From: Butyricimonas faecalis
GTDB taxonomy: Bacteria > Bacteroidota > Bacteroidia > Bacteroidales > Marinifilaceae
DNA: 64,000 nt
Assembly: GCF_003991565.1 (NCBI RefSeq)
Contig: NZ_CP032819.1
Coordinates: forward strand, 1,426,001-1,490,000
Reading direction: 5' to 3'
The notes under the pieces are model-generated. The model searched no databases. It worked only from the letters and a program-made list of their open reading frames with translations, and had not been told where the DNA came from. The first letter of the stretch is position 1; every line of letters begins with the position of its first letter. The position numbers were made by a program, and so were the translations under genes. Below are positions 1 to 8,559 of this stretch, piece after piece.

Positions 1-2
1 TA

Positions 3-707
3 ATCAACGTTGAAGTCGTTATAACGGCAATATTGGCCTACATCTTTTTCAAGAGAAAACCTCACAGCAGTGACATCGCGGGAATGCTCGTGATCACAAT
101 TGGTATTATCCTATTCATTCGGACCCTCCCGGAAACCATGCAACTACGAGTCTCCATTCTCATTTTCCTCGCCGTCCTAGCAAGCTGTACTCGAGCCGTC
201 GTTGTCGAGAAAACCACGATTGCCAGTCCCAACACCTCCGTACGCCAAAAATGTGGAATCTCCGGATTCACCATGTTCTGGGGTGGAATATCAGCAATAC
301 TGTTTCTAATCCTAATTGCCCTTGTGGAACACTATTTCGCCAAAGAACTTATGGCTGTTCCATTTTCAATGCTCTACCTGCCTAAACTCTCGGCAATATT
401 CCATCCAATGACGATTATAGCCGCCTGCGTGACAGGCTTTTTACTCACCTCACTCTCCACCTATTTATACTACGCCACCCTACAAACAGCAACGGCAGAA
501 ATCTTCATGACCTTCCGGGCATTTCAACCCATGTTAACTTTCGGTTTGGAGGCATGGATCGCAGTCTACTCCATTGACCTACGCCCCGATTTGGACACGA
601 GAGATTACATCCTAGCCTGCATCATTATCCTAGGTTCCCTACTAATTTTAATCATGCCACCCAAACGAGTAGAAGAAAATCGTTCAAAACAATACATGAC
701 AGACTAA
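3..707 (+). CDS. EamA/DMT-family permease, 5' end cut by window edge
   Basis: C-terminal part of a drug/metabolite-transporter superfamily inner-membrane permease. The frame is open to the window's left edge (residues before the TTG at 33 read I-N-V-E-V-V-I-T-A-I-L), so the real start lies outside and the TTG is not the start. Several hydrophobic helices are visible, including one near the beginning (GMLVITIGIILFI) and one at the end (YILACIIILGSLLILIM), followed by a short charged tail. The sequence before the first complete helix resembles the EamA repeat end (helix, KRK loop, helix). The substrate cannot be inferred. It is convergent with miaA; the gap holds a G+C-rich repeat that could act as terminator. 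Confidence 0.7.
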   Translation: MNVEVVITAILAYIFFKRKPHSSDIAGMLVITIGIILFIRTLPETMQLRVSILIFLAVLASCTRAVVVEKTTIASPNTSVRQKCGISGFTMFWGGISAILFLILIALVEHYFAKELMAVPFSMLYLPKLSAIFHPMTIIAACVTGFLLTSLSTYLYYATLQTATAEIFMTFRAFQPMLTFGLEAWIAVYSIDLRPDLDTRDYILACIIILGSLLILIMPPKRVEENRSKQYMTD

Positions 708-753
708 ATAATTGAAAATAAAAAACTTCTCCACTCAATGTAACAATGGAGCG

Positions 754-790
754 CATCCTCCCCCTTTCCAAGGGGGAGCTAGAGGGGGTT
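754..790 (-). repeat. G+C-rich interspersed repeat, copy 1
   Basis: A 37-bp G+C-rich unit in A+T-rich intergenic DNA, with a perfect 9-bp hairpin (CTCCCCCTT then AAGGGGGAG) and an extra GAGGGGG run that could pair alternatively with the first arm. Read on the minus strand it aligns with the two copies at 57080-57115 and 57128-57166. It lies between convergent genes, where it could end transcription from either side. Confidence 0.75.
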
Positions 791-839
791 CAATCTAAAA
801 TCCCAAATCAACAAGCCCCGCACGACTGGAATCTAAAAC

Positions 840-1739
840 CTAAGGAATAACACTTGAAAGAAATCGTTTGATTTCATCTTTTTGATCAGGATGAAACCAA
901 TGAATATCGGGATCATTACGATACCAGGTAAGTTGCTTTTTAGCATATCGGCGAGTATTTCGCTTTATGAGCCGGATGGCTTCCTCTCGATCAAACTTAC
1001 CCTCAAAATAATCAAACCACTCTTTATACCCGACCGTATTCAAGGCATTCAAATGCCGCAAAGGAAAAAGTTCGCGGGCTTCCTCCTCCATCCCGGCATC
1101 CACCATTTGATCCACCCGACGATTGATCCGGTCGAATAACTCTTCCCTTTCCCGGTTCAACCCGATCTTCACGATGTTAAACTCCCGCTCCTTCACGCTT
1201 CCGGTCAAAAAAGAAGAATAAGGCTTTCCGGTCATCAGACAAACCTCCAACGCGTGCATAATCCGTTTGGCATTCTTTAAGTCAACCGTGGTATAGGACA
1301 CTGGATCCAATTTTTTCAACAACAACCGCAACGCCTCGATTCCATCCCGTTCAAACATCTCCTTCACGGAAAAACGAACTTCCTCGTCAATCGTAGGCAT
1401 TTCATCAATTCCCTTACACACGGCATCAATATACATCATGGAACCACCCGCCATGATCACCACCTTCTTCGTCTTTAACAACTCCCGTATCTTCCCGAGA
1501 GCCTGTTGCTCAAATTCCCAACAGTTAAAATAATTCTGTACAGACTCCGTTTGTATAAAAAAATGAGGAACTGCCTCCAGTTGCTCTCGTTCCGGCACGG
1601 CAGTTCCTATATACATTTCCTTGTAAATCTGTCGGGAATCACATGAAATAATCGACGTCCCATACATCTTGGCCAACTCAATACTCAAATCTGTTTTCCC
1701 CACTCCTGTCGGCCCAAGCAATACGATTAACGTCCCCAT
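840..1739 (-). CDS. miaA: tRNA dimethylallyltransferase MiaA
   Basis: Transfers a dimethylallyl group from DMAPP to N6 of A37 in tRNAs reading UNN codons; cytoplasmic. The P-loop GPTGVGKT sits at residues 9-16 and the family's D-S-x-Q motif follows (SCDSRQIYK), with the conserved GTAVP segment after it. An in-frame ATG at 1802 would add 21 residues, but those are translated from an A+T-rich interspersed repeat, so I take the ATG at 1739. That gives 299 aa, the usual MiaA length. It stands alone on the minus strand; the next gene upstream is separated from it by the repeat. Confidence 0.93.
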   Translation of the reverse strand: MGTLIVLLGPTGVGKTDLSIELAKMYGTSIISCDSRQIYKEMYIGTAVPEREQLEAVPHFFIQTESVQNYFNCWEFEQQALGKIRELLKTKKVVIMAGGSMMYIDAVCKGIDEMPTIDEEVRFSVKEMFERDGIEALRLLLKKLDPVSYTTVDLKNAKRIMHALEVCLMTGKPYSSFLTGSVKEREFNIVKIGLNREREELFDRINRRVDQMVDAGMEEEARELFPLRHLNALNTVGYKEWFDYFEGKFDREEAIRLIKRNTRRYAKKQLTWYRNDPDIHWFHPDQKDEIKRFLSSVIP

Positions 1740-1833
1740 ATTAATTTTAGATTTAATGATTTTAGATTTTAAATTGAAAAAATAAGCCTTGTGCGGCCGC
1801 AATCTAAAATTTAAAACCTAAAATCTAAAATTA
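1739..1833. repeat. A+T-rich interspersed repeat with GCCTTGTGCGGC core
   Basis: Reiterated TTTTAGATTT/TTTAAATT words flank a G+C core; AGCCTTGTGCGGC occupies 1785-1797. The same 13 bases occur inverted at 43259-43271 inside the ATP synthase operon, again beside TTTAGATTT words. The element separates miaA from its upstream neighbour. Confidence 0.7.
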
Positions 1834-2439
1834 TTAAAGTCTATCTATATAATCATCCAAACTCTCGTAACGCTCGTCACGATAGTAATCGTCATCACCA
1901 CCCCGGTCCTGACGATCCTCGTCGTCATAATCTCCATTGCCGAACTCTTCCATGAAACTATCATCGTAATCGCCCTCGTACTCCTCTTCCGGCTTGTCAA
2001 ACTCCCAATCAGCACGTCCATCCTCATAAGAGAACTGTTCTGGAATATTCCCTTCACAAGCAATACAAACAGGCATCACGTCGGAAGAATCACGAATGTA
2101 TTCCCCGGCATACTCTACCTTAAAATATTTGTTAGAGAAGAAATCATACACATATTCCAATTCAAGACATCCCGGTTTGATGATATCACTGATCTTCGTG
2201 TTATCCATGACAAGCGTTTCGCTCTCCTCGTCCTCCATCGTCATATCCATCAATGCAATCTCTTTCACCCGGTTTCCCATCCGATCAAGCGTGAAAAAAG
2301 AAGCCATTTGAGAACTGTCATAATTCAACGTTTCAACTATTTTATCGTGAAATTGTTGAAATGTCTGTTCTCCGCCAACAGCAATCTCACATCTAAAATC
2401 CGAACTAGTCGGTAAACTGATTTCAAATCTGTAGTCCAT
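1834..2439 (-). CDS. pRiA4b ORF-3-like family protein, acidic C-terminus
   Basis: 201-aa cytoplasmic protein whose first ~120 residues match the pattern of the plasmid pRiA4b ORF-3-like fold (PF07929) as found in Bacteroidota: an initial beta strand (YRFEISL), then the segment TFQQFHDKIVETLNYDSSQMASF split by a helix, then an aromatic strand (LELEYVYDFFSNKYFKVEY). The last ~60 residues are a very acidic, Asp/Tyr/Arg-rich low-complexity tail. No catalytic residues are evident and the function of the family is unknown. Assignment rests on recalled family pattern, so it is moderately sure. Confidence 0.6.
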   Translation of the reverse strand: MDYRFEISLPTSSDFRCEIAVGGEQTFQQFHDKIVETLNYDSSQMASFFTLDRMGNRVKEIALMDMTMEDEESETLVMDNTKISDIIKPGCLELEYVYDFFSNKYFKVEYAGEYIRDSSDVMPVCIACEGNIPEQFSYEDGRADWEFDKPEEEYEGDYDDSFMEEFGNGDYDDEDRQDRGGDDDYYRDERYESLDDYIDRL

Positions 2440-2452
2440 ATGTTATTTCATT

Positions 2453-2785
2453 TTAACCTAACATCAATGCCGAACCGACGCCTAGCGCCGTTACACCCAG
2501 TACCACTAAAATCACGAAAGCAACAACAGCCAACGCCACACAGATTCCAATAATACCACAAACTCGTCCGGCACTAAGATTTTTATAGGAAATCTCCGTG
2601 TACTCCTCCGGGTGTTCCAAATAAGCTTTCCTAGGAGCGGAAGCAATAGCCACCGCCAGGATTCCCAGTATCAACCCGACAAATCCGTAACACCAGCAAA
2701 ACACCAGAGACAAAATTCCCAAAACCAGCACCGCTGTAGCATTAGGAAGATCTTTTTTCTTCATTTCCGTTATCTCCATGGTCAC
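2453..2785 (-). CDS. CCC-motif small membrane protein
   Basis: 110-aa membrane protein with two hydrophobic segments. The first contains the Cys-rich stretch CWCYG in the context LGILSLVFCWCYGFVGLILG, typical of Bacteroidota proteins called CCC-motif membrane proteins. The second is the Ile/Val/Ala-rich C-terminal helix. A short charged head (KKKDLPN) precedes helix 1. It is read leftwards just downstream of the DUF2752 gene (4-bp gap), so the two are probably cotranscribed. A broken second copy lies at 3100-3245. Function unknown. Confidence 0.6.
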   Translation of the reverse strand: MTMEITEMKKKDLPNATAVLVLGILSLVFCWCYGFVGLILGILAVAIASAPRKAYLEHPEEYTEISYKNLSAGRVCGIIGICVALAVVAFVILVVLGVTALGVGSALMLG

Positions 2786-2789
2786 AATT

Positions 2790-3095
2790 TTAATGAATTA
2801 TTAATTTGAGCAAATATGAAATTAAAATTATTAGCAAGCAAACAAAACCTGCAAATTTTATTACACCGGGGGCAATTTTTTTTACTCCCATAAAATGCGC
2901 TATGGCAAGCCCCACGAACACGGCCAAGGGAATCAACCCCGGATAGGTTTTCACGGATTCCCACAACTCACCTTTCAAGAGCAATAACACCGCAGTCTGG
3001 AAACCGCATCCTGGACACTCAATCCCGAAAACACCCTTTAACAAACAAGGTAATTGATGTTCTTCCAACCATGCCCAAAAACTCAATTCATACAT
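2790..3095 (-). CDS. DUF2752 membrane protein
   Basis: 101-aa protein with the DUF2752 hallmark ECPGCGFQTAVLLLLKGE (Cys-Pro-x-Cys-Gly, then a helix and a polar turn), followed by two or three hydrophobic helices. DUF2752 proteins are small inner-membrane proteins of unknown function. It is translated in the same direction and directly upstream of the CCC-motif gene, a pairing I recall as common in this phylum. The start at 3095 leaves only the relic copy of the CCC gene upstream. Confidence 0.7.
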   Translation of the reverse strand: MYELSFWAWLEEHQLPCLLKGVFGIECPGCGFQTAVLLLLKGELWESVKTYPGLIPLAVFVGLAIAHFMGVKKIAPGVIKFAGFVCLLIILISYLLKLIIH

Positions 3096-3099
3096 CCAT

Positions 3100-3245
3100 C
3101 ATGTCGAGTAAAGGAGGGTTTACGAAACACATACAGCAAAAACGACAACTAGGATAACAACCGACAAACACCACGGACAACGCCCCTTAAACAAGCGTAG
3201 CCGTGGTATTCGGTAAATCTTTCCTTTCTCCGTCACCCCCCACGA
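3100..3245 (-). pseudogene. Decayed second copy of the CCC-motif membrane gene
   Basis: On the minus strand a frame starting near GTG 3243 reads ERKDLPNTTATLV, a stop, then GALSVVFVGCY. This lines up with KKKDLPNATAVLVLGILSLVFCWCY of the intact gene at 2453-2785, the stop (TAA) replacing a Leu codon. Downstream the frame loses the second helix. I read it as the relic of a tandem duplication that was later interrupted by the DUF2752 gene position. Seen directly in sequence; orthology is inference. Confidence 0.6.
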
Positions 3246-3260
3246 TTTATTCCTTAAATT

Positions 3261-4352
3261 TTAAATATCATGAACCACCGTTTCCAATATATCCATCGCC
3301 TCCTTGATCAGGTTAATATTCGCTTGAGAGCCCATGTGACCGATCCGGAATACTTTCCCGGCCAATTTACCATAATTGCCTCCCACGACCATCCCCTGCA
3401 CTCTCAATTCCGAATCCAAGCGCTCCCAAGTCATATGTTCCGGCACGTAAACCGCAGTCACGGTCGGAGAACACACTGCTCCTTCCACGGGGTAGATCTT
3501 CAATCCCATCTCCTTAATCCGTTCACGGCAGTAGGCAGCCACCTTCTCGTGACGAGCGATACAACTCTCCAACCCTTCTTCGAAAATCAGCTCGCAAGCC
3601 TTATGCAATTGGGCTGTTCCCTGCCAGTAGGGCGTGTACGGGAAGTACCCGGTTTCGGTTACATTCCGGAAAGGTAACAATGCCTCATACCCGGCATAAT
3701 TCACCTCCTCCACAATTTTCCACGCCTCTTCACTCACCGAAAGGAATGACATATTAGCCGGGGCCGAAAGACATTTTTGCGAACCACCCAACGCGAAATC
3801 CACGTGCCAATCGTCCACGTGAATCGGGGTTCCACCCAGACCGGAAACGATGTCCACGCAAAGCAACGGTACACCGTACTTCACTTTCAAATCACCAATT
3901 TCTTTCACCGGATTCGTCGTCCCACTAGGAGTTTCGTTCTGCACCATCGTGATCATTTTGGGCTTGAACTCCACGATCGCTTTCTCCACGGCATCAAAAT
4001 CATGGATCGTTTCATCATAGCCAAAATCCAGCACCTGAATCTCGCACCCCAACGCCTTGGCCATATCGCCAAATCCCTCACCGAACAATCCGGTAGAAAG
4101 CACCAGCACCCGATCCCCCGGTTTTAACGTGCTTTTCAAGGCCGTCCACAACACCAACATACCTTCTCCCGTCTGAATCACCACCCGATTACGGGTTTCC
4201 ATCATCTTCTGCAACAATTTTTCCGTATCCTTGTACAGCGCCAGATACTCCGGCTCAAAATCGGCAGACCCGAAATTCGTGGCAGCAACTTTCAAAATCT
4301 CCTGGGGAACAGCAACAGGTCCCGGTACTAACGGTATAAGATATTTTTCCAT
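3261..4352 (-). CDS. Class V PLP-dependent aminotransferase (alanine-glyoxylate / serine-pyruvate type)
   Basis: 363-aa cytoplasmic fold-type I transaminase. The schiff-base lysine is K193 in GGSQKCLSAP, preceded by the cofactor-binding Asp (D167 in LCVDIVSGLGG). The N-terminus LIPLVPGPVAVP and the ETPSGTTNP loop are typical of alanine-glyoxylate aminotransferase relatives, which exchange the amino group between alanine or serine and glyoxylate or pyruvate. The exact substrate pair cannot be read from sequence; 2-aminoethylphosphonate transaminase is a related alternative, but no phosphonate genes are nearby. A single-gene unit with a long non-coding leader region upstream. Confidence 0.8.
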   Translation of the reverse strand: MEKYLIPLVPGPVAVPQEILKVAATNFGSADFEPEYLALYKDTEKLLQKMMETRNRVVIQTGEGMLVLWTALKSTLKPGDRVLVLSTGLFGEGFGDMAKALGCEIQVLDFGYDETIHDFDAVEKAIVEFKPKMITMVQNETPSGTTNPVKEIGDLKVKYGVPLLCVDIVSGLGGTPIHVDDWHVDFALGGSQKCLSAPANMSFLSVSEEAWKIVEEVNYAGYEALLPFRNVTETGYFPYTPYWQGTAQLHKACELIFEEGLESCIARHEKVAAYCRERIKEMGLKIYPVEGAVCSPTVTAVYVPEHMTWERLDSELRVQGMVVGGNYGKLAGKVFRIGHMGSQANINLIKEAMDILETVVHDI

Positions 4353-5048
4353 CTCTTTTGAACTAATATTTAATTTTCTTAACTCTTAATCATTCACTTT
4401 TTCATTCCATCCTTTCCCAAACACAAGGAAACAAACATGTATTACTCAACAAATTAATGGAGAAAAACATCTTCTAGCACTTTCGCGTACCGAATTATTT
4501 CCGCCATTCCAAATATAGTAATAATTTCAGATTCTATCATGTTTCCAACTTTTTTCCGGAATAAAAATACATGGCAACAAGAATTCGATATAACCCCAAG
4601 TCGCCTAAGAAGAGTTACCACTCAAAGAGTTAGAAAAAATCTGAACAAGTAATCAAAGCAAAATAATCCGGCATTAAACCCGATTTTATACACTAAATGA
4701 AAATAAATACATGACTACATCCGGATCACTACCATGTAAAACGCTATTAGAACGCTATTAAAACCCTATTAAAACGCTATACGGAATAGCGTTTTATCAA
4801 GGATTTATAAGCTTACTGAAAACTTTATACCCGGAAGTGATCCGCTAGTAATAATGATTTGTAATTCTATCGCGTTAATACTTTTCATATAACCCAAGAT
4901 GAAAACATATATTATACTTTTATCGCGGAAAAGGAAATCAAAACAAAAAAACAAACTTATTTTATGCCAATTCGTCATAATAACTGGAAACGCAAATTAC
5001 AGGTACATTTTTTGTATAAAAAACAATGAAGTGTACTCGCAAAACACG
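4353..5048. other. Long intergenic region without a supported gene
   Basis: About 700 bp between the divergent aminotransferase and rsfS genes. It holds an A+T-rich stretch, a nested repeat structure at 4722-4844 and the rsfS promoter at its right end. A 65-codon open frame at 4899-5096 runs through that promoter, is rich in Lys/Ile/Asn and has no protein-like pattern, so I do not call it. Confidence 0.6.
4722..4844. repeat. Nested inverted repeat enclosing tandem ACGCTATT units
   Basis: Outer arms CGGATCACT (4722-4730) and AGTGATCCG (4836-4844) are perfect inverted repeats. Inside are four about 11-bp tandem units (AACGCTATTA-like, from 4739) and a perfect 10-bp hairpin: AAAACGCTAT (4771-4780), loop ACGGA, ATAGCGTTTT (4786-4795). 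It resembles a small mobile palindromic element or a regulatory stem-loop. Confidence 0.6.
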
Positions 5049-5077
5049 TTTGGATTAAATATTAAAATGTATATTTG
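5049..5077 (+). promoter_or_regulatory. Bacteroides-type promoter of rsfS
   Basis: TTTG (5049-5052), 17-nt spacer, TATATTTG (5070-5077), matching the -33 TTTG and -7 TAnnTTTG consensus. Transcription should begin near 5083, giving a ~28-nt leader before the rsfS ATG at 5111. Confidence 0.7.
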
Positions 5078-5110
5078 TACTTTAATTAGAAATTAGTTTT
5101 TAAAGAAAGA

Positions 5111-5467
5111 ATGAGTGGAGTAGAAAAATTAGTGGAACAAATTATTGAAACGCTGAACGAAAATAAAGCTGTTGACATTGTAAAAATTGATTTAAGAAGA
5201 ATTGAGAACTGTTTCTGTAGTTTTTTCGTAATATGTCATGGAACTTCCAACACACACGTGACCAGTCTTACAGACTCTGTCTACGACGAAGCCAACGAAA
5301 AATTGGGAGAAAAACCATTACACGTGGAAGGAGAACAACAAGCCCAGTGGGTTGTATTGGACTACGGAAATGTGGTTGTACATATATTTCAAAAAGAACA
5401 ACGAGATTATTATCAACTTGAAGATTTTTGGGCTGATGCGGAAATAACGAATGTAGAAGAAAATTAA
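5111..5467 (+). CDS. rsfS: Ribosome silencing factor RsfS
   Basis: 118-aa RsfS/Iojap family protein. It binds ribosomal protein uL14 on the 50S subunit and blocks joining of the 30S subunit, lowering translation in poor conditions. Family marks are the D-I-V-x-I-D-L strand near residue 23, F-F-V-I-C-H-G-T-S-N (residues ~38-48), W-V-V-L-D-Y-G-N-V-V-V-H-I-F and the final Y-Y-x-L-E-D-F-W. The gene has its own promoter and is followed after 8 bp by ftsH, an arrangement I recall as common in Bacteroidales, so the two are probably cotranscribed. Confidence 0.92.
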   Translation: MSGVEKLVEQIIETLNENKAVDIVKIDLRRIENCFCSFFVICHGTSNTHVTSLTDSVYDEANEKLGEKPLHVEGEQQAQWVVLDYGNVVVHIFQKEQRDYYQLEDFWADAEITNVEEN

Positions 5468-5475
5468 AATTAAAT

Positions 5476-7452
5476 ATGGCAGAAAATAACAAAAAGGATA
5501 GTTTCAACTTTCCCCCTGTCGGTGGGAAAAACAATAAAGGCCCGAAATTCGGCGGCTACTGGTCATTTATCATCATCGCCGCTTTCATTATCGGGATTCA
5601 ATTTTTCAGTATGCCCTCGAATCCGGAACGGATTTCTTGGCAGAAATTCAAAACAGATCTTTTAGCGAAAGGTGAGGTAAAAGATATTTACATCGTCAGA
5701 AATGGCGGTAAAGCCGAAATCACCTTAAAACCAGAGAAAGTGGAAGCCCACAGCGACCTAGTGGCAAAAGGATTTAACCAGAAAAGTGTAGGTCCGCAAT
5801 ACTACGTGCCTTTCGGAACACTGGAGCAATTCGAAAAGAATTTACAAGACGCGCAAAAAGAATACCCGGAAGAGGCATCCAACGTGTTTGTCGATTATAA
5901 AGACGATTTTAACTGGTGGGGAGAAGTCATCACACTATTCCTGCCCATCGCTATTTTCGTGGGAATCTGGATATTCTTCATGCGACGCATGAGCAAGGGA
6001 GCCGGTGGCGGTGGTGGCGGTGGCATTTTTAATGTCGGGAAATCCAAAGCAAAATTGTTTGACAAAGAATCCAATATAAAAATTACGTTCAAAGATGTTG
6101 CCGGATTAGCCGAAGCCAAACAAGAGGTGGAAGAGATCGTATCTTTTCTCAAATCCCCGGATAAATACACCAAATTAGGAGGAAAAATTCCAAAGGGAGC
6201 CTTGTTAGTAGGGCCTCCGGGAACCGGTAAAACCTTGATGGCAAAAGCTATGGCAGGAGAGGCTAACGTACCGTTCTTCTCCATGTCGGGATCGGACTTC
6301 GTGGAAATGTTCGTCGGAGTGGGGGCTTCCCGTGTACGAGACTTGTTCAAACAGGCCAAAGAAAAAGCTCCTTGCATCATCTTTATTGACGAGATTGACG
6401 CCATCGGTCGGGCAAGAGGCAAAAACCCGAACATGGGAGCCAATGATGAACGAGAAAACACATTGAACCAATTGTTGACCGAAATGGACGGTTTCGAAAC
6501 AAACTCGGGAGTCATCATACTGGCAGCCACGAACAGGGCTGACATCTTGGACAGCGCCTTGTTGCGTGCCGGACGTTTCGACCGCCAGATATACGTGGAT
6601 CTTCCGGAATTAAAAGACCGGGAAGAGATTTTCAAGGTTCACTTGAAACCATTGAAACTCGCCGAAGACATTGACTACGCCTTTTTGGCAAAACAAACCC
6701 CGGGATTCTCCGGAGCAGATATAGCTAACGTGGCAAACGAAGCAGCCTTGATTGCAGCCCGAAAAAATAAATCGGCCGTGGAAAAACAGGATTTCCTGGA
6801 CTCAATTGACCGTATCGTGGGCGGACTTGAAAACCGCAGCAAAGTCATCAAACCAAGTGAAAAGAAAGCGATTGCTTATCACGAAGCCGGACACGCCACC
6901 GTATCGTGGTTACTACAACACGCCCATCCACTATTGAAAGTAACCATCGTACCACGAGGGAAAGCCTTGGGAGCCGCTTGGTACTTGCCGCAGGAACGCC
7001 AAATTACCACGAAAGACCAATTGCTTGACCAGATGTGTTCCGTGCTGGGTGGGCGAGCTGCCGAGGAAATCGTGTTCGGGGAAATATCCACGGGGGCACA
7101 AAATGACTTGGAACGTGCAACGAAACAGGCTTACGCCATGGTATCCATCTACGGGATGAGCGACAAAGTAGGTATGTTGAGTTACTATGATTCCACAGGT
7201 CAGAGCGATTTCAGTTTCACCAAGCCCTATTCAGAGAAAACAGCAGAATTGATTGATGCCGAGGTAAAAGATATGGTTACTGCCGCTTATGAACGGGCAA
7301 AGCAACTATTAAACGATCATAGGGAACAACATCGTCAAGTGGCAGAATTGCTGATTGAACGGGAAGTGATCTTTAGTGATGACTTGGAGAATATTCTCGG
7401 GAAACGTCCGTGGACAGAGGAAGAAGAAACTCAACAGCCGGAAGAGTTGTAA
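5476..7452 (+). CDS. ftsH: ATP-dependent zinc metalloprotease FtsH
   Basis: 658-aa membrane-anchored AAA+ protease that degrades misfolded membrane proteins and some regulators. Two transmembrane helices (about residues 28-46 and 152-172) flank a periplasmic domain. Then come a Gly-rich linker, the AAA module with Walker A GPPGTGKT (from ~246) and Walker B DEID (305-308), the second region of homology ([21 protein letters not shown]) and the zinc-protease motif HEAGH (469-473). The length is normal. It follows rsfS closely and begins the housekeeping run; regulation beyond shared transcription is not visible. Confidence 0.96.
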   Translation: MAENNKKDSFNFPPVGGKNNKGPKFGGYWSFIIIAAFIIGIQFFSMPSNPERISWQKFKTDLLAKGEVKDIYIVRNGGKAEITLKPEKVEAHSDLVAKGFNQKSVGPQYYVPFGTLEQFEKNLQDAQKEYPEEASNVFVDYKDDFNWWGEVITLFLPIAIFVGIWIFFMRRMSKGAGGGGGGGIFNVGKSKAKLFDKESNIKITFKDVAGLAEAKQEVEEIVSFLKSPDKYTKLGGKIPKGALLVGPPGTGKTLMAKAMAGEANVPFFSMSGSDFVEMFVGVGASRVRDLFKQAKEKAPCIIFIDEIDAIGRARGKNPNMGANDERENTLNQLLTEMDGFETNSGVIILAATNRADILDSALLRAGRFDRQIYVDLPELKDREEIFKVHLKPLKLAEDIDYAFLAKQTPGFSGADIANVANEAALIAARKNKSAVEKQDFLDSIDRIVGGLENRSKVIKPSEKKAIAYHEAGHATVSWLLQHAHPLLKVTIVPRGKALGAAWYLPQERQITTKDQLLDQMCSVLGGRAAEEIVFGEISTGAQNDLERATKQAYAMVSIYGMSDKVGMLSYYDSTGQSDFSFTKPYSEKTAELIDAEVKDMVTAAYERAKQLLNDHREQHRQVAELLIEREVIFSDDLENILGKRPWTEEEETQQPEEL

Positions 7453-7511
7453 CAGTAAGACTGCAGGATTCCCCGACAAGAAAAAACAGTATAAACTAAA
7501 AACCGAAGATT

Positions 7512-7721
7512 ATGGAAAATTGGGTATCTGTTTTCACAACAACGCAAGAACTCGATGCAGGAATCGTGAAAGATTTGCTGGACGAGGCGGGATTTCCTGC
7601 CGTAATTTTGAATCAAAAAGATTCTTCTTACAAAACCTTCGGCGACATCAACGTGATGGTCAGCCGGGATAATCAGGAAGAAGCCAAGAAAGTTATTAAA
7701 GACTATTATGATCGTGAGTAA
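7512..7721 (+). CDS. DUF2007 small protein
   Basis: 69-aa soluble protein of the DUF2007 (putative signal-transducing) family, a ferredoxin-like fold also related to PII-like proteins. Visible marks are the opening VSVFTTTQELDAGIVKDLLDEAG and the strand INVMVSRDNQEEAKKVIKDY. It lies 59 bp after ftsH and its last 14 bp overlap the cdsA start, which implies translational coupling. Function unknown; the coupling suggests a link with envelope lipid synthesis, which is inference. Confidence 0.75.
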   Translation: MENWVSVFTTTQELDAGIVKDLLDEAGFPAVILNQKDSSYKTFGDINVMVSRDNQEEAKKVIKDYYDRE

Positions 7722-8523
7722 TTTTTTAAAACGAGCAATCAGCGGCCTGCTGTTTGTCGTAGTACTAACAGGGTGTATTTTCATACACCCCATTTGTTTT
7801 TATATTCTGTTCTTTATTATCAACATTCTTGGCTTGATGGAATTCAGCCGGATGGCGAAACACATGAACATCCACGTGAACCTGTTCTTCTGCATTCTTT
7901 GCGGAAGCGTCCTTTTCACCGAGGGTTTTCTACACAACTACATGAATTATAAAGAAGGCTATCTCTATTTTTTCCTGCTGACCTTCATCATGTCCATCTG
8001 TGAACTCTATCGAAAAAAAGGGAATGGATTCCAAAACATAGCGTTCTCTTACTACGCCTTGTTATATATTAGTTTACCTTTTACCTTGCTGATTTACCTC
8101 CCATACATGACCTCGGGGAAATGGATGCCGGAAATTATCTTCTTCCCATTCCTGCTCGTATGGGTAAACGACACTTTCGCCTACCTCTCCGGCTCATTGC
8201 TTGGGAAACATAAACTTTTTCCCAGAATATCACCTAAAAAATCATGGGAAGGAGCTATCGGTGGAGGACTAATGACCATTATCGTGGGTTTATGCGTATC
8301 TCCTTACATCGAGGGGTACACGATTCGGGATACGGCTATAATTTCGTGCATCGTGGTCATCTTCGGAATATACGGAGACTTGCTGGAATCCTTGTTCAAA
8401 CGCAGTATCGAGATCAAAGATTCCGGCAACATACTACCGGGACACGGGGGAATACTGGATAGATTCGACGCAATTATATTCACAATTCCTGCTATTTTTG
8501 TTTATATGGAATTCATGTATTAA
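7708..8523 (+). CDS. cdsA: Phosphatidate cytidylyltransferase
   Basis: 271-aa polytopic inner-membrane enzyme making CDP-diacylglycerol from phosphatidate and CTP, the precursor of all phospholipids here. The CDS signature is complete near the C-terminus: SLFKRSIEIKDSGNILPG followed by HGGILDRFD. The upstream S-P-K-K-S-W-E-G-A-I-G-G-G motif is also present. About seven hydrophobic helices precede these. It overlaps the DUF2007 gene and is followed 36 bp later by the phosphatidylserine decarboxylase gene, so two steps of phosphatidylethanolamine synthesis are adjacent. Confidence 0.94.
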   Translation: MIVSNFLKRAISGLLFVVVLTGCIFIHPICFYILFFIINILGLMEFSRMAKHMNIHVNLFFCILCGSVLFTEGFLHNYMNYKEGYLYFFLLTFIMSICELYRKKGNGFQNIAFSYYALLYISLPFTLLIYLPYMTSGKWMPEIIFFPFLLVWVNDTFAYLSGSLLGKHKLFPRISPKKSWEGAIGGGLMTIIVGLCVSPYIEGYTIRDTAIISCIVVIFGIYGDLLESLFKRSIEIKDSGNILPGHGGILDRFDAIIFTIPAIFVYMEFMY

Positions 8524-8559
8524 CTTTGCCCGCTGTTTTACTAACGTAACGAAATAACT

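Noticed and set aside
4899..5096. 65-codon plus-strand open frame before rsfS
   Set aside because: Runs through the rsfS promoter, is Lys/Ile/Asn-rich, and shows no protein pattern.
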